A DNA stretch of 64,000 bases from Ceratotherium simum simum. Its lineage: Eukaryota; Chordata; Mammalia; Perissodactyla; Rhinocerotidae. The translations under genes were made by a program, and so were the position numbers. The notes beneath the pieces are model-generated. The model had not been told where the DNA came from. It worked only from the letters and a program-made list of their open reading frames with translations, and did no database searches. Positions 46,000 to 58,999 of this stretch are shown here, piece after piece. The stretch lies in NCBI RefSeq assembly GCF_000283155.1, contig NW_004454160.1, positions 4,440,845 through 4,504,844 on the forward strand. The letters are read 5' to 3'. How positions within the stretch are numbered: the first letter of the stretch is position 1; every line of letters starts with the position of its first letter.

Positions 46000-46900
46000 T
46001 CACAGTAAGCTCTCTGGTCCTGCCTCTTCCTATCATGTCAATGGGTAAGTTAGCCCAGTGGGTGGTAAGAGTATCTCTGCACAGGACAAGATAGGAACAA
46101 GTTAACTATACGTGGAACTGTCTATGAACCACACAAATACATCCCACCAAACCCAAATTAAATGTATTACCAACTCAACTAGAGCTTAACTTAACTAGGT
46201 CTCCAAAATGCTTATGGCCACTCAGCACCTCTTGACGACAGAAGAGATTGGCTGAAAGGAATTCACAAAAGAAAGAGAAAGTACCTTAATTGACTGTGGT
46301 TCAAATATCTGTCCTTTGCGCAATTTATATAATTATCTTCCATGTAAACAGATTGCTAGGGACCATCCTAGGGCCTTTGAAGGGGTTCATCAAACGAGAG
46401 CTCTGATATTTAGTTTCATTTGTTTCATGGTACATTGCCTCTGCACCAAACTCTATTGAGAGCTACCAATATTTACCTTTTTGGGAACAGCCAAATTGAC
46501 TTAGGTGGGTTTGCAACGAAGTGAGTAAATGGAAGACAAGACTTTTTCCATTTATAAACTCCTGCTTATTTTCTGTAGCAAAACAGTCAAATGTAAAATA
46601 ACTGCCAAAAAATTTTACAAAACTCCATGGCCATAAGTGCATTTAATGTAGTAGAAACTACTTACAAATCACAACAAAGGGTTAGTGAGTAAAGAAGGGT
46701 GGTGGATTGATCACAAGAGGTTTTCTGGAAAGGGTGAGTTTTGAGACAGCTTTTGTAAGAGGTAAGACAAAAAACAAAGGTGAAGGTTCATTCTAGGAAG
46801 GATGTAAAGTCTAAATACACTGAAGAACATCAAATTGTATGTAGGGAACAACTTAAAATTGGCTGGAACAGAGTGTTCATGAAAGAGAGCATTAAAATTA
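46000..46900. other. Intergenic, no gene seen
   Basis: AT-rich; near 46690-46880 a weak L2-like word order is visible, but I do not call it. Confidence 0.35.
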
Positions 46901-46921
46901 AAATTTAAAATGACTGTTTCT

Positions 46922-47112
46922 CGGCCGGCCCTGTGGCTTAGCGGTTAAGTGTGCACACTCCGCTGCTGGCGGCCCGGGTTCAGATCCCAGGCACGCACCA
47001 CTTCTCCGGCCATGCTGAGGCCGCGTCCCACATACAGCAACTAGAAGGACGTGCAGCTATGACATACAACTATCTAATGGGGCTTTGGGGGGAAAAATAA
47101 ATAAATAAAATC
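46922..47112 (+). mobile_element. ERE SINE, short-tail type
   Basis: It runs from cggccggccctgtggcttag to ggggctttggggggaaaaat with an AAAT-repeat tail and no extra tail module. Perfect 18-bp duplications tttaaaatgactgtttct lie at 46904-46921 and 47113-47130. Confidence 0.96.
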
Positions 47113-48863
47113 TTTAAAATGACTGTTTCTAGTCTTAATGGAGTAACTGGTACACAACTAGTCCACCAAGTGTAAACAATAGGAAACTACACAAAAAATA
47201 TATGAAATAGTTTTCAGATATTAAACAACAGATATTTCAGGACTGGGATTCCTGAGAGAAGAGAATCAACTGAAGTGAGCCCTACTATAGCCCTGGCCTT
47301 TCACTTCAATACATTTTCTGGACTGGTGTGCAGGAAGGGGGAATCCACAGAGAGTATTACAGTCTCACTGAACTGAAGAGTCAGAGATTAAAGTTTGAGA
47401 AGGCTGAGGCAGCTGGGGCAGAGTACCAGAGGGGATGAGCGACACAGAGAAAGAGCTCCAGAAATCTGCAGAGGACCCCCATGAATCTTTGGCTGAATAA
47501 TAAGATGCACATGTTTGGGGTGAAAACTTCACAAACCCAGGCAAAGAATAACTATCAAGGAAAGATAAACTGTGAAGATCTATAAGCCAAACAACTACCA
47601 GAGCTCACACAGTATTAGGAGATATTTTAGTTCAGACCAGCCAGATGGAAAGACCTTATTGAATATCTGGGGCATTCAGGTGAAACCCCAGAAAGAGTGC
47701 ACTTTACTAGTACGGTTAAACTCGTCCTAGAGCAAAGGCTACTCTAGATCCAACCTAAAAAAGTCTCAAAGAGGTAAAATTGATGTGAAATTAAATTAAC
47801 GTCTTACCAGAACAAAACTCAATACTCTTTAAAGGAACACAAGAAAATGTAGCAATGTAACATTCACAATGACCAGCATCCAATCAAAATTACTAGACAT
47901 GCCAAAAAACAAGAAAATGTAACCCATTATGAAGAGAAAAATCAGTCAATAGAAGCAGATCTAGAAGTGACAAGGATGGAATTAGCAGATAAGGACTTTA
48001 AAATAACTATTATAAATTCGCTCAAGGGATTAAGGAAAAACATGAACATAATGAAAAGGTAAATGGAAATTATAAAAAGAAACAAACAGACCTTCTAGAG
48101 CTGAAAAGAAAAAACAAAACGAAAAACCCAATATCTGAGAAGAAAAACACTCTAGGTGGGCTTAACAGCATTTTATACATTACAAAAGAAAAGATTAGTG
48201 AACTTGAAGAAAGTGAAACAGAAAATATCCAAATTAAAGCACATAGGGGCAAAAAGCTGAAAAAGAATAAATGAACAGAGCCTCAGTGACTTATAAGACA
48301 GAATGCCCAAAAGGAAAGGAGAGAAGGGGAGTGGCAGTACAGAAAAAAATATTTTAAGAAACAAAGACTGTGATCTTCCAAATTTAGTAAAAAATATAAA
48401 CTTACAGATCCAAGAAGTTCAATGAACCCTAGGCAGAATAAATTCAATGAAACTACACAGAAAAGAGGAAAGGAAAGGAAGTAAGATTTACATTAAACAT
48501 AAATGCGTAAAGTGGTATACTATTTAAAAGCAAACTATGATAAGTTAAATGTGCATTCTGTAAACCCTAGAACAAACTCTAAAAAAAAAAAGAAGCTATA
48601 TATAATAAGACAATAGTGTAAATAAAATGAAATACTAAAAAGTTTTCAATCCAAAAGAAGAGATAGAAGGAAAGAAAACAAATAATAGATGGGACAAATA
48701 AATATTTAATTGACTTAACACAGCCATATCAATAATTACATTAAATATGAATGGACTAAATTTCTCTATTAAAAGGCAGATACTGTCATACTGGGTAGAA
48801 AAACAAGACCCAACTATACGCTTTCTAAAAGACTTGTCATTTTCATATAAAGTTACATACAGG

Positions 48864-50044
48864 TGTTAAAAAATGAAATTCAACTGAATAAATTTGAATA
48901 TCTAATTGGCTTTATTAAATGATTTATGAATTGAGCAGCATCTCACCTGTTAAGCAGAGAGATACTCTGAGGGGATAGACAACATGGAAGGCTTTTATGG
49001 TAAGGAGGACAGGACAAGGAAGTCATCAGCAAGGAAAAAGTGAAATTTCACTGCAGGAAAGTAAAGAGTTCAGGTGATGATGTCTTCTTATTGGCTGAGC
49101 TGCCACATTTCTATTGGCTGGGCTTGTTACTGGGCAAAAAGGAAATCTTCTTTCCTCCTGTTGGAGTAGTAAAGTAGTTGCACTTCCTATATGGGAGTGC
49201 AAGGTATGTCTCTTCCAGTTGGGGTCTGTAACTGATTCTGTTGATGCGGTTCAGGGCAGGCCGTTCTAAGATGTGCCACTCTGGTATGCAGATTATTTCA
49301 AGCTGAAGACAATAAAGACTCAGAAGACTCAGAAAGAAACTTTGACCTCTTCCCCCACTAACTGCCTAAAAGAATTTAAGATAGAAGGCCTGTGACCAGG
49401 ACAGGCCATCACCATAGATAACTCTGGGTATGGATAGACTGGGAAGGTCCTTGCTAAGCCCATTCTTATCAAAGCTCTGAAAACCAAGTAAAAGTCAAAG
49501 TTACCCTTTGTGAGAAACCTTTACATTCATAAGGGAAATCTCCATTTGTAAAGGTGTCTCCCTCTCTGTACTAGGAAGAAGGGGAGATGATCTTATCTCT
49601 AGAAACTCTTATCAATGCAGAAGGTATGGACTTAAATCTGCATACTTTGTTTACTGTGCTTTTCTGGTAATTTCCCATATTTGACTTCCCCCACCCCCAA
49701 CATCCTCCTTTGTCTTTACCTGAATAAGTTATTTAAGATGAGAACCTCCACCATTTTGTTGAGTGGCCCAGTTTTTCCAGATCTCTCCCATGTGTACGTG
49801 TTATAAAGCTTTGTTTGATTTTCTCCTCCTGTTCAGCCTCTTGTCAATTTAATTTATAGCCCAGCCAGAAAGGAGCCAGAGTGGGTAAAGGATAGTCTTC
49901 CTCCCCTACATTGTAATTAACTGATGCTGTAATTAATGTATTCTTGTTTGGAGTAATCGACTAACAGAGGTAGGGCATGACAGCTCCCTCTACAGGCCTT
50001 CTAGACTCCAATTTTGGTTGAGGTTTCCTTTATTAATTTCAACA
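48864..50044 (-). mobile_element. Reversed LTR (ERV1-like) split by another LTR
   Basis: Read backwards it starts TGTTGAAATTAATAAAGGAA and ends CATTTTTTAACA, with AATAAAGCCAATTAGATATT near its 3' end as polyadenylation signal. Flanks cagg (48860-48863) and tagg (50045-50048) are a 4-base duplication with one change. About 510 bp belong to this LTR; the rest is the inner LTR. It sits in the L1 endonuclease region. Confidence 0.75.
49242..49910 (+). mobile_element. Solo LTR inserted in the reversed LTR
   Basis: The element starts TGATGCGGTTCAGGG and ends TCCTCCCCTACA, flanked by ctgt (49238-49241) and ttgt (49911-49914). It belongs to the same family as the LTR at 45478, and is 155 bp longer. 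It has ataaagctttgtttgatttt as the probable polyadenylation region. Confidence 0.8.
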
Positions 50045-51143
50045 TAGGTAAGAAGTTAAAGGATAGAAAATCATATATCAGGCAAATACTAGTTATGAGA
50101 AAGCTAGAGTAGCTACTTCAATATCAGACAAAGCATCATTCATGGTAAGAAATATTTCTAGAGATAAAGAGAAATATTTCATCCTGCTAAAAGGATCGGT
50201 TCATCAAGAAGACATACAATATTCAATGTGTATCACCTAAAAACAAAGCTTATAAATACATGAAGAAAAAACTGAAAGGAAAAATAAATAAATGCAAAGT
50301 ATAGTTGAAGATTTCAACAGTCCTCTCTCAGTAATTGATAGAACAAGGAGACAGAAAATAAGTAAGGATATAGAGGATTTGAACACTTCTACCAACTTAT
50401 TGACCCTAATTGATATTTATAGAACATTCTACATAGCAACTGCAAAATACACATTCTTTTCAAGTACACATAGAATGTTTATCTTCGAGAACACAGAAGA
50501 GCACATACTGAGCCAAAAAGCATTTCAATAAATGTAAAAATATTCAAATCATATAGAATATGTTCTCTGAACAGATCACATTGGAATTAAATTAGAAAAC
50601 AATAACAAAAAATTATAAAATCAACAAATATTTGGAAATTAAACAACACACTTCTAAATAACCTATGGATCAAATTAAAAAATATTTTTGGAAACTAGAG
50701 AATATGTTGAAGTAACTATTTAATTATATCTAGATAGAAATATAGAGAGATATAGATATCAGAATACGTGGGATGCAGCTAAAGAAGTGCCTAGAGGGAC
50801 ATTTATAGCTTCAATGCCATATTAGAAAAAGAAGAAAGTTTAAAAATCAATGATCTAAGCTTCTACCTCATTAAATTCGAAGAAAGAGCAAATTAAATCT
50901 CAAGTAAATAGAAGAAAGGAAGTGATAAAGATAATTTTAAAATCAATGCAACAGAAAACAGGCAAACAAGAAAGAAAACTGACAAATCCAAAAGTTCATC
51001 CTTTAAAGAAATCAATGAAATAAACTTGTAGCTAGACTGATCAAGGGAAAAAAAGCAAAAACACTAAAACAAGTATCAGTAACGAAAGAGGGGACATCAC
51101 TACATATCTTACAAACATTAGAAACATAAGTGAATTATGAAAT

Positions 51144-51933
51144 TGTGATTTATAGTAAGAAATATATATTTGATCTTCATCCCCATTCCTGGCACAGAGC
51201 TCCTAAAACCCTTAGAATCTTCTGCTAAGAGAGCTCTAAAGGTGTCTCCTGTTATGTTAATGAGGTGACTTCTGGAAAGCCCCTAGGTAACCTAAGGATG
51301 GGGGCTGGTTGCCAGGGGAACTAATCAGGTGATCAGAGTGTTGGAAATTTCAGTTCCATCGCCCCAACGTCCACCTTCAGGGATGGGGAGGGCCTGGAGG
51401 TTGAATCAATCACCAATGGCCAATGATTTAATCAATCATGTCTGTGTAATGAAGCCTCCATAAAAACCCAAAAGAATGGGGTTTGGAGAGGTTCCTGGTT
51501 GGTGAACATATGGAGGTTTGGGGAAAGTGGCACATTCAGCGAGCATGGAAGCTCCACGCCCCCTCCCACATAACTTGCCCCATGCGTGTCTTCCATGTGG
51601 CTGTTCCTGAGTTATATCCTTTTGTAATAAACTGGTAATCTAGTGAGAAAATGTTTCTCTCAGTTCTATGAGCTGCTCTAGCAAATTAATCAAATCCAAG
51701 GAGGTGGTCATTGGAACCTCTGATCTATAGCCGATTGGTCAGAAGCACCAGTGACAACCTGAACTTGTGATTGGCCTCTGAAATTGGGTTGGGTGGGGGG
51801 CAGTCTTATAGGACTGAGCCCTTAACATGTGGGATCTGATGCTATGTCCAGGTGGATAGTGTCAGAATTGAGTTGAATTGTAGGACACTCAGCTGATGTC
51901 AGAGAATTGTTTGGTGTGGGAAAAAAACCCACA
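51144..51933 (+). mobile_element. ERV-L-type LTR inserted in the L1
   Basis: Key words in order: gtctcctgttatgttaatga, aatggccaatgatttaatca, taatgaagcctccataaaaa, ttgtaataaactggtaatct, gctgctctagcaaattaatc, tatagccgattggtcagaag and attgtttggtgtgggaaaaa. It starts TG and ends CA. The L1 frame picks up again with ggaatattatgaaccacttt. The class assignment is by memory of the family; the edges are within a few bases. Confidence 0.7.
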
Positions 51934-52473
51934 CTCTGGAATTGGTGGCAAAATCAGTAGGAATATTATGAACCACTTTATGACAACAAATTTAATAACC
52001 TATTTGAAATGGACAATTTCCTCAAAAACACAGATAACCAAAACTGACACAAGGAACAGGATATCTGAATAGCCCTATATATATTAGAGAAATTGGATTC
52101 ATAATTTCAAGTCTTCTGACACAGTAAGCTCCAGGCCTAGAAGGGTTAAAAAATGACTTCCACTGAACATTAAATGAAGAAATAATACCAATTTTAAACA
52201 AAATCTTTCAGAAAATAGAGGGGAGTGGAAACACTTCCCAACTAATTTTATGAGGTCACCATTGATGTCAAAACCAAAAACATTAAAAGAAAATTGCAAA
52301 CCAACACCCCTCATGAACATAGATAAAAAATCCTTAAGAAAATATTAGCAAATGAAATCCAGAAATATAATTAAAATGATAATACATTATGACTGAATGG
52401 GTTAATTTAACATTTGAAAATCAATCAGTATAATTCACCACATTAACAGAATAAAGAAGAAAAATCATATGAT

Positions 52474-52680
52474 TGGGCCGGCCCCGTGGCTTAGCGGTTA
52501 AGTGCGCGCGCTCCGCTGCTGGCAGCCCGGGTACAGATCCTGCGCACGCACCGACCCACCGCTTCTCCGGCCATGCTGAGGCCGTGTCCCACATACAGCA
52601 ACTGGAAGGATGTGCAGCTGTGACATACAACTACCTACTGGGGCTTTGGGGGAAAAAATAAATAAATAAAAAATTAAAAA
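52474..52680 (+). mobile_element. ERE SINE, short-tail type, inserted in L1
   Basis: It runs from tgggccggccccgtggctta to ggggctttgggggaaaaaat and an A-rich tail. Perfect 14-bp duplications aaaaatcatatgat lie at 52460-52473 and 52681-52694, splitting the L1 reverse-transcriptase region. Confidence 0.95.
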
Positions 52681-52968
52681 AAAAATCATATGATCGTTTG
52701 AATCCATGTAGAAAAATCATGTGATGAACTTCAATGCCCAGTAGTGATTAAAAAAAATCTCAGCAAACTAGGAATAAACGTAAACTATCACAACCTAGTA
52801 AAGGAATCTATGAAAAACCTGAGCAAACACTATAAGTTAATATTGAAAGACTCCATACTTTCCCACTAATATTGAGATCAAGGTAAGAATGTTTACTCTT
52901 CCCTTCTACTCAGCATTGTATTGGTGTCCCAGCCAGTGAAATAAGACATAAAAAAATAAATAATATTT

Positions 52969-53155
52969 GGCCGGCCTGGTGGCGTAGCAGTTAAGTTCGC
53001 ATGTTCCACTTCAGTGGTCTGGGGTTCAGATCCTGGGTGTGGTCTTACTCACTGCTCCTCAAGCTGTGCTGAGGTGGTGTCCTACGTAGAAGAACTAGAA
53101 GGACCTACAACTAGGGTATACAACTATGTACCAGGGCTTTGGGGAGAAAAAAAAA
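52969..53155 (+). mobile_element. ERE-type SINE, older copy, inserted in L1
   Basis: It starts ttggccggcctggtggcgta, then gttccacttcagtggtctgg, tgctgaggtggtgtcctacg and ccagggctttggggag with A-rich tail. Many CpG positions have decayed, so it predates the copy 300 bp to its left. Confidence 0.88.
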
Positions 53156-53796
53156 AGAATTAAACAATAAACAACTAAGACATGGAAAAATAAATAAATA
53201 AAGATTTATAGATTAGGAAAACAGAAGTGGAACTTTGTTATTCATGGAGAACATAATTTTGTACCTAGAAAATGCTAACATATCTACAAAAAAAATCTAC
53301 TACATTAATAAGTGAGTTTAGTAAGGTTGCAGAATACAAGATCAATATACAAAATAAATTGTATTTCTGTATACTAGCAAAAAAGTGGGAAATAAAATAT
53401 AAAATGCCATTTACAATAGCACTAAAAAAAGAAAATACTTAAAAATGAGCTTAACCAAACATGTGCAGAACCTGTACACTAAAAACTACAAAAAACTATT
53501 GAAAGAAATTAAATATGACCTAAAGAAATGGAGAAATATACCATGTTTATGAATTGGAAGACTCAATATTGTTAAGCTGTCGGTTCTCCACAAATTGATC
53601 CTCAAAGTCAATGTAATCCCAATCAAAATCCCAGCGTTTTTTTTTTTTTTTAATAGCAATTGTAATGCTGAGCTTAAAATTTTTATGGAAACGCAAAGAA
53701 CCTATATTAGCCAAAACAATTTTGAGAAAGAAATTGAAAATTGGAGGACTTAAACTATGTGTTTTCAAGAACTTCCTTTAAAGCTACAATAATCAA

Positions 53797-53935
53797 ATGT
53801 ATTGTCTGTGGCTGCTTTCTCACTATGGCAGCCACAGAGTCGAGTAGTTGTGACAGGGACCATACCGCCCACAAAGCCTAAAATATTTACTATCTGGACT
53901 GTTACAGGAAGAGTTTTCCCACCCCTGTGATAGAT
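53797..53935. mobile_element. hAT-like DNA-transposon fragment
   Basis: It reads tattgtctgtggctgctttc, gagtcgagtagttgtgacag, gcccacaaagcctaaaatat and ttactatctggactgttaca, matching the element at 34160 and extending its middle. Confidence 0.65.
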
Positions 53936-53939
53936 GATG

Positions 53940-56900
53940 CTTATGTATAAGACATACTCCCATGTACAATTCCTGGCCCACTGCTACTCCTTATAGCATA
54001 TTAGAATGCAGGTCAGTGAACACAATTTTAGAAATAATCTTTAATCCCTTCTAATTTATTTTAAAACATATATTGTTCATAAATCATGGCAGTTTATAAT
54101 TAATCATATATTGTTTGCAATATCCCTTACAACTGCTCACAAAGCCACGGTTGAAAACTGCTCCTACTAGGATGAAAATAATTACACATTAAATTTGTAT
54201 AGTATATAAATGTGTAAATGAGCGTGTCTTATTAGACCCATTTTATAAATGAGGAGGCTGACTGTCAAATGCGTCTATGAGAACCTGCTGTAGGCCATGA
54301 GGGCACAGTTAGGAAAAGCAGACCAATGAGACAGTGGGACGAATAGGTACAAATTGGTGACGGATTGGATGTAGATAACGAAGACAAGAAAGTATTGAAA
54401 AAATAATTCTGAGGGTTATGGTGAGTCTGGGTTTTTAGATGTTGCTTTTGACCTGATGGGAAAATTGTGAAGAAATATTTATTTAGGCATTGAGAGCGGA
54501 AAGTTCATGGGCTCAGTTTGCAACTACTTTAAAGCAATGCATTTCAAATTAATGAACTTACATGGTCATCATGTTAGAACATAGATTGATTCCGTAGTTT
54601 TGGGGCAAGTCCCAACTTTCTGCAGTTCTAATAAGTTCCCAGGTGATTCTGATATGGCTGATTCAGGGACTACATTTTGAGTAGCTAAGGGAAATTCAAG
54701 GGTAGATTTCTTCTGGAAGATAAGGGGAGGGTCCTGACAGGGGAGTGCTTTATACGCATTTGGAAGGAAGGAGTATATTGATCTTCTCTAGAGGCAAGAT
54801 AGCAAAGGGCCTGCAATCTTGAGGGATCCTCAATGCAGAGAAAAGGAAGATCCAGGGCGATTAAGGAGAAAGAATGAGAGCTGTCAGAAACAAAAGGAGA
54901 ACCAGGAGAATTTAGTGTCATATGGAATTGTATGGAATATCTTGTTTCAAGGAGAAGGTCAGTGGACTTCCAACATGTAACTCATTCTTCACACTACCTT
55001 CCCCAGCTCCTTTCATGGCTTTATTTGCTCTATTTTTTTTCCAGCCCTTTCTTTGCTGTAGGAAATGGTTATTGGATTGTCTGTCCAAAGCTTCCCCACC
55101 CCTTTTACTAGGAAGGCCTGTCCGTATCAATATGACAACCATAAAAGCTGTCATGTTTTTATATGACCCTGTGCCCCCTCTGTTGGTTGGTCCAGGCATG
55201 GGCACCTGATCCCAGCTGGGCCAATCATAGTTCTTTACAAAGTCTGCTAGTTGTTGCCAGCCACATTAGAAACCAGCACAGAGAAAAACTAGTGGCAGGT
55301 GATGGAAGAGAGCCCAGGCAGTGTTCCTGTCTGTTCCAGTTGTTCCCAAGCCCAACTACATCCCTTCCTTTCCCATGATTTGGTTATTCAATGCTCCCTC
55401 TGTGACCCAGAAAATTCCCCTACTGCCTAAGCCAGTTTGAGTCATTTGCAGCAGAATCCTGACTAATACCCAGCAAACCTTTCCCAAACATTTTCTCTCA
55501 TACCTCACTTCCCTTGGGCCTCTGCACCCTGTTGATTGTAGCCTTCCCCGGGTACTTACACAGGACGACAGCAGGCCAGAACCAGCTGCTGGGCAAGGAC
55601 CATAAACCCCAGCATTGGTCTTAGTGGACGTCAATGTGTCACTGAACACCAGTGTACCAAATCCACGTGGTCATGGCAACAGCCAAAAAGAGCCCACAAA
55701 AGTCTAATCTTCAGTGCATGGGGGCCTCCAATGGCAGATTGTTAAGACCCTGGGGGCAGAGCTTAATGTGCATAACTATTTGCAATGCACAATTTCCTTT
55801 TTACTCGTTTAGGCTAAATTAGATTCATTTTGGAATTCTCAAAGTTATTGCTTGTTCACCTCTCCCCCCTTACTTCATGTTCTAAACACATTTTCCCCAA
55901 ACTAAAAGCCACTCCCATCTCTGGCTCCCTGGATGCTTCAGATCCCTGGAGAGGCTCTATTCCTCCACAGTTCCTTAGGATTAGAGGAATAAGTTAACTC
56001 CTTAACTGCTGGGACATTAAAAAAACAAAAAATAAAACCTGCTGTTCTGCAAAAAGGCAAATATTGTTAGAATTTCCCACTCCCTCCCCTACCTCCAACA
56101 CACACACACACACAGACACGCACACACCCGCAGCCCTAGCTGAGAGAAGGAAACCCACTTCCCACCACCCCTTCTGCAGACAGAAATGCTGGCATTCGTA
56201 AGCTGTCACTCTGAGGAAGACAGCAGCTGTGTTATTCTATGATTTATAGAACAGATTTGCATTTCCTTGCCTTTGAAGCTTGCCTATAATCTGCCACATA
56301 AATATTTGAAAGACGGGATAGTGGAAACAGACCTAAGCAGCTTAATCGAACACTTGGCCGGTAGAGGACTTGGGCTAGTGTTCATTTCAAACACCCCCCT
56401 TGCCCCGGGGCCTTGTGGTGAGGGTGTACAAAATTGAAATTCAATGTTTAAACCCAACCCCACAGTCGAAATCCCACTTGAAGGAAAAGCCAGAATAATG
56501 CCGGTCGGAAGACAGGCTTCATTTCACGCCTGGTCTCCGGGCCAAAAGCCCCCTTGGCTTCCTCAACTCTGCTCCAGGAAGCGAGGAGCAGGAGTAGAAG
56601 CTTCTCAGCCACTCCAGAAGCCCCACCTGTGCGTATGGGGCCAACCGAGCTCCGCCCTGCTCCCCAGCAGCCCTGAGGCCATGGAGAGGACCTTCACCAC
56701 GGAGCAGGAACCTTCGTCTCCCTGAGACTCATCAGAGCTTTGGCTGTCCCAGGGAACCAGAAGGCCCTGATGGGGAAGCAAGGAAGGCTCAGATTTTCCA
56801 CGCATCCACCTCCATGCTGCATTTCCCAAAATGTGGTACAGAGCACACTTTCTGGAGTTATCATAGGTTCATATTAGGTGACCACAATTTCAATGCTCTT

Positions 56901-58990
56901 TAGCCTATTATTAGCCCTAAGTCCTGCGGTAAAAACAACAATCTAAGTCTGTTTAACCTAATTGTTTGAGCAAAAAATATGCACTTTCATTTTCACAGTA
57001 GTCCTATTAATATACTACAGAATAAGTAGAAAATGGGAAATTATGCCCTAATCTGATTTAACAACTATGTGTTGATTCCCCTATATGTGCTAGAAGAGGG
57101 AGAACCAAAGGTAGTTTTTATCCTTAGCACAAACTAGGAATGCCATTCACGGCTCAGGCCTCTTATGTTGTACAAGGCTGGGGGCGCGGAGACGGGGAGA
57201 CACTGAAGGACAGAATGCTCCAATCTAAAAGGATCTCTTATGAAACTCTGAAGGGGAGAGGGCAGAAGATCCAGCGCACAGAGACCCAGATGGAGAGTCA
57301 GGAGACATGATTAGCCCCATCCTGCCGGGAGTTCTGTGGACCATGCCCTGAGTTCAACCATTTCCCCTCTCTGGACCTCTGTTTTCTCATCCGCAAAATG
57401 AGGCAGCTGATCTTAATGACCTCCACACTCCCTTCGGTGCTAACATTCTACAGCAGGCTGGGGCTAGAGTCCAGATGTAGATAACTTCTGGATGCTGGAG
57501 TGACATCCTTTGCCACTCCTTCCCACCTGGATTCCTGGAGCTCCAGAGAAAGAATCCCATTGTGTCCACAACTGGGGTTGCCTGCAGACTTGGGACAGGG
57601 AGAGGAGGGAGGTGGGGAGATTGGTGACAAAAGTCAAATGTGGAGCTCCTAGGATACGGTTTAATGTCAGGAGAAAGGACTCAGCAGCACGGTTCCAAGT
57701 CAGGAGGAAGCAGTGGTTCCGGGTCTAGTGTGGTGGTCTCTACTGCACCCAGCCACTTGCAGGCAAGCAGACAGCTGCGGCGTCTCACCAGCCTCCTAGC
57801 CCCCCAGATGCCAAGTGACTCTGTTCCAGGGCCCTGTAGTATTGTCACACTGGGGGCAGGGAGCCATTCTCCTTCTACTGCCAAGCAGGCTGCCAAGAGC
57901 CAAAGATCCAGGAAAGCTAAGCAATTTGCAGACATGGGTGAGACACCCCCAGGGACTTCCAGAGAAGTTGTGGGTATGAGAAACACTGAGAAGGTTGGTG
58001 TCCTGGGGCAGTGAGCCAGGGACAGGGTGTTCATGTTAATGTGGCCTCATTTGGACACTCCATGAGCCTACATTAGTTTCACAAAAGCTTCAAAGGAAAA
58101 CAAGACTTAAAATGGATCTGGTGACCACATTCTGGGGAAGCGGCTGCCTGGGAGAGGGAGGAAAAGAGACCAGTCTCCCAAGGAAGGCCGGTGAGCACTC
58201 CTGATGTCACCGCTGACAGAGAAGGAAGGAGGAAGACCTCAGTGCTCTCTGGCTGGGCTGGGCTGTGATGGCCTTACTGGCTTGAACCTGGCAGGAGCAG
58301 GTGAAAATTCTGGGAGAGGATTCCACCATAGGCCAAGGGAGGAAAGAAGGGGAACGACCAGTCCCTGAAGTGGAATGAGATTTGGGGATCCAGTCCGTCA
58401 GTCGATCCTTATGTCCAGCCAGAATGTAGGCTACGGAGAGCCGGGAGAGATTATTACACCAACAGCCCAGAATACCAGTCCCTGCCTCCTCAGACCTCAG
58501 CAGAGCTGTCACATACAGTGGCGGCATTGCCCTGCCTCCACGTGAAATAGGAGTAGCTGGGCCCACCATGCCATAATGGGGGCGCTATGAGGCATGTAAG
58601 ACCATGGGGGACACATAAAGGCAAACACAGGAAGTAGTTCCATGTTTACCTTGCACCTATCTTTTCACACCCCCAGGTAGATGTGGCCGAGGAAATCTCT
58701 GCTACACAAATTAGGCAGTGAGTAAAGAAGCCTTTGACCCCATTCGTGGGTTCTTCACCAAAACCATGGTGGCCCTTCCTCTCTTCACAGGGCTGAGCCC
58801 ACAGCTGAGCCCATTGTCCTATGGCCTCCGCAGCTTGCCTCTGACCTGGGTGGGGCTGCAAGTCTGGGCAGGAGAGGCTCCAGAAAGCTAGAGTTGTTGC
58901 CGGTGATCTGTTTCCAGCCTGGGGCGAGAGCGGGGTTTGGTGCCAGAGCAACTTCTGATCAGTCATTAGGCACGGACTTTGCTCCAGCCA
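53940..58990. other. Intergenic, mostly unrecognised; one CA repeat
   Basis: No exon is seen. A (CA)n run lies at 56098-56127. A plus-strand MIR scrap is likely at 57330-57450 (tctggacctctgttttctca). At 55080-55480 and 58580-58980 there are repeat-like but unassigned words. Long frames at 56.4, 57.6 and 58.2 kb are unsupported. Confidence 0.45.
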
Positions 58991-58999
58991 CGTAGTCAC

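Larger units (their letters stand above)
47131..53796 (+). mobile_element. Large degraded L1 (L1M-type) carrying several later insertions
   Basis: L1M 5' and ORF1 regions are seen at 47.1-48.4 kb (agaagcagatctagaagtga, caaggatggaattagcagat). The ORF2 endonuclease region follows (48.7-48.86 and 50.05-51.1 kb; around 50292-50531 the frame reads EDFNSPLSVIDRTRRQKISK). The reverse-transcriptase region runs at 51.95-53.75 kb (aaataataccaattttaaac, aagactcaatattgttaagc). Stops and frameshifts are frequent, so it is dead. The outer edges are approximate. An LTR pair, an ERVL-like LTR and two EREs interrupt it. Confidence 0.88.

Noticed and set aside
45478..49910. A provirus bounded by the two similar LTRs
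   Set aside because: Each LTR has its own 4-base flanks, and the sequence between is ERE and L1, not retroviral internal sequence.
29095..52661. Two similar predicted proteins (about 62-71 residues, sharing RFSGHAEA and TYNYLLGLWG)
   Set aside because: Both are translations of ERE SINEs at 29.1 and 52.5 kb; their similarity is due to the repeat, not to a protein family.
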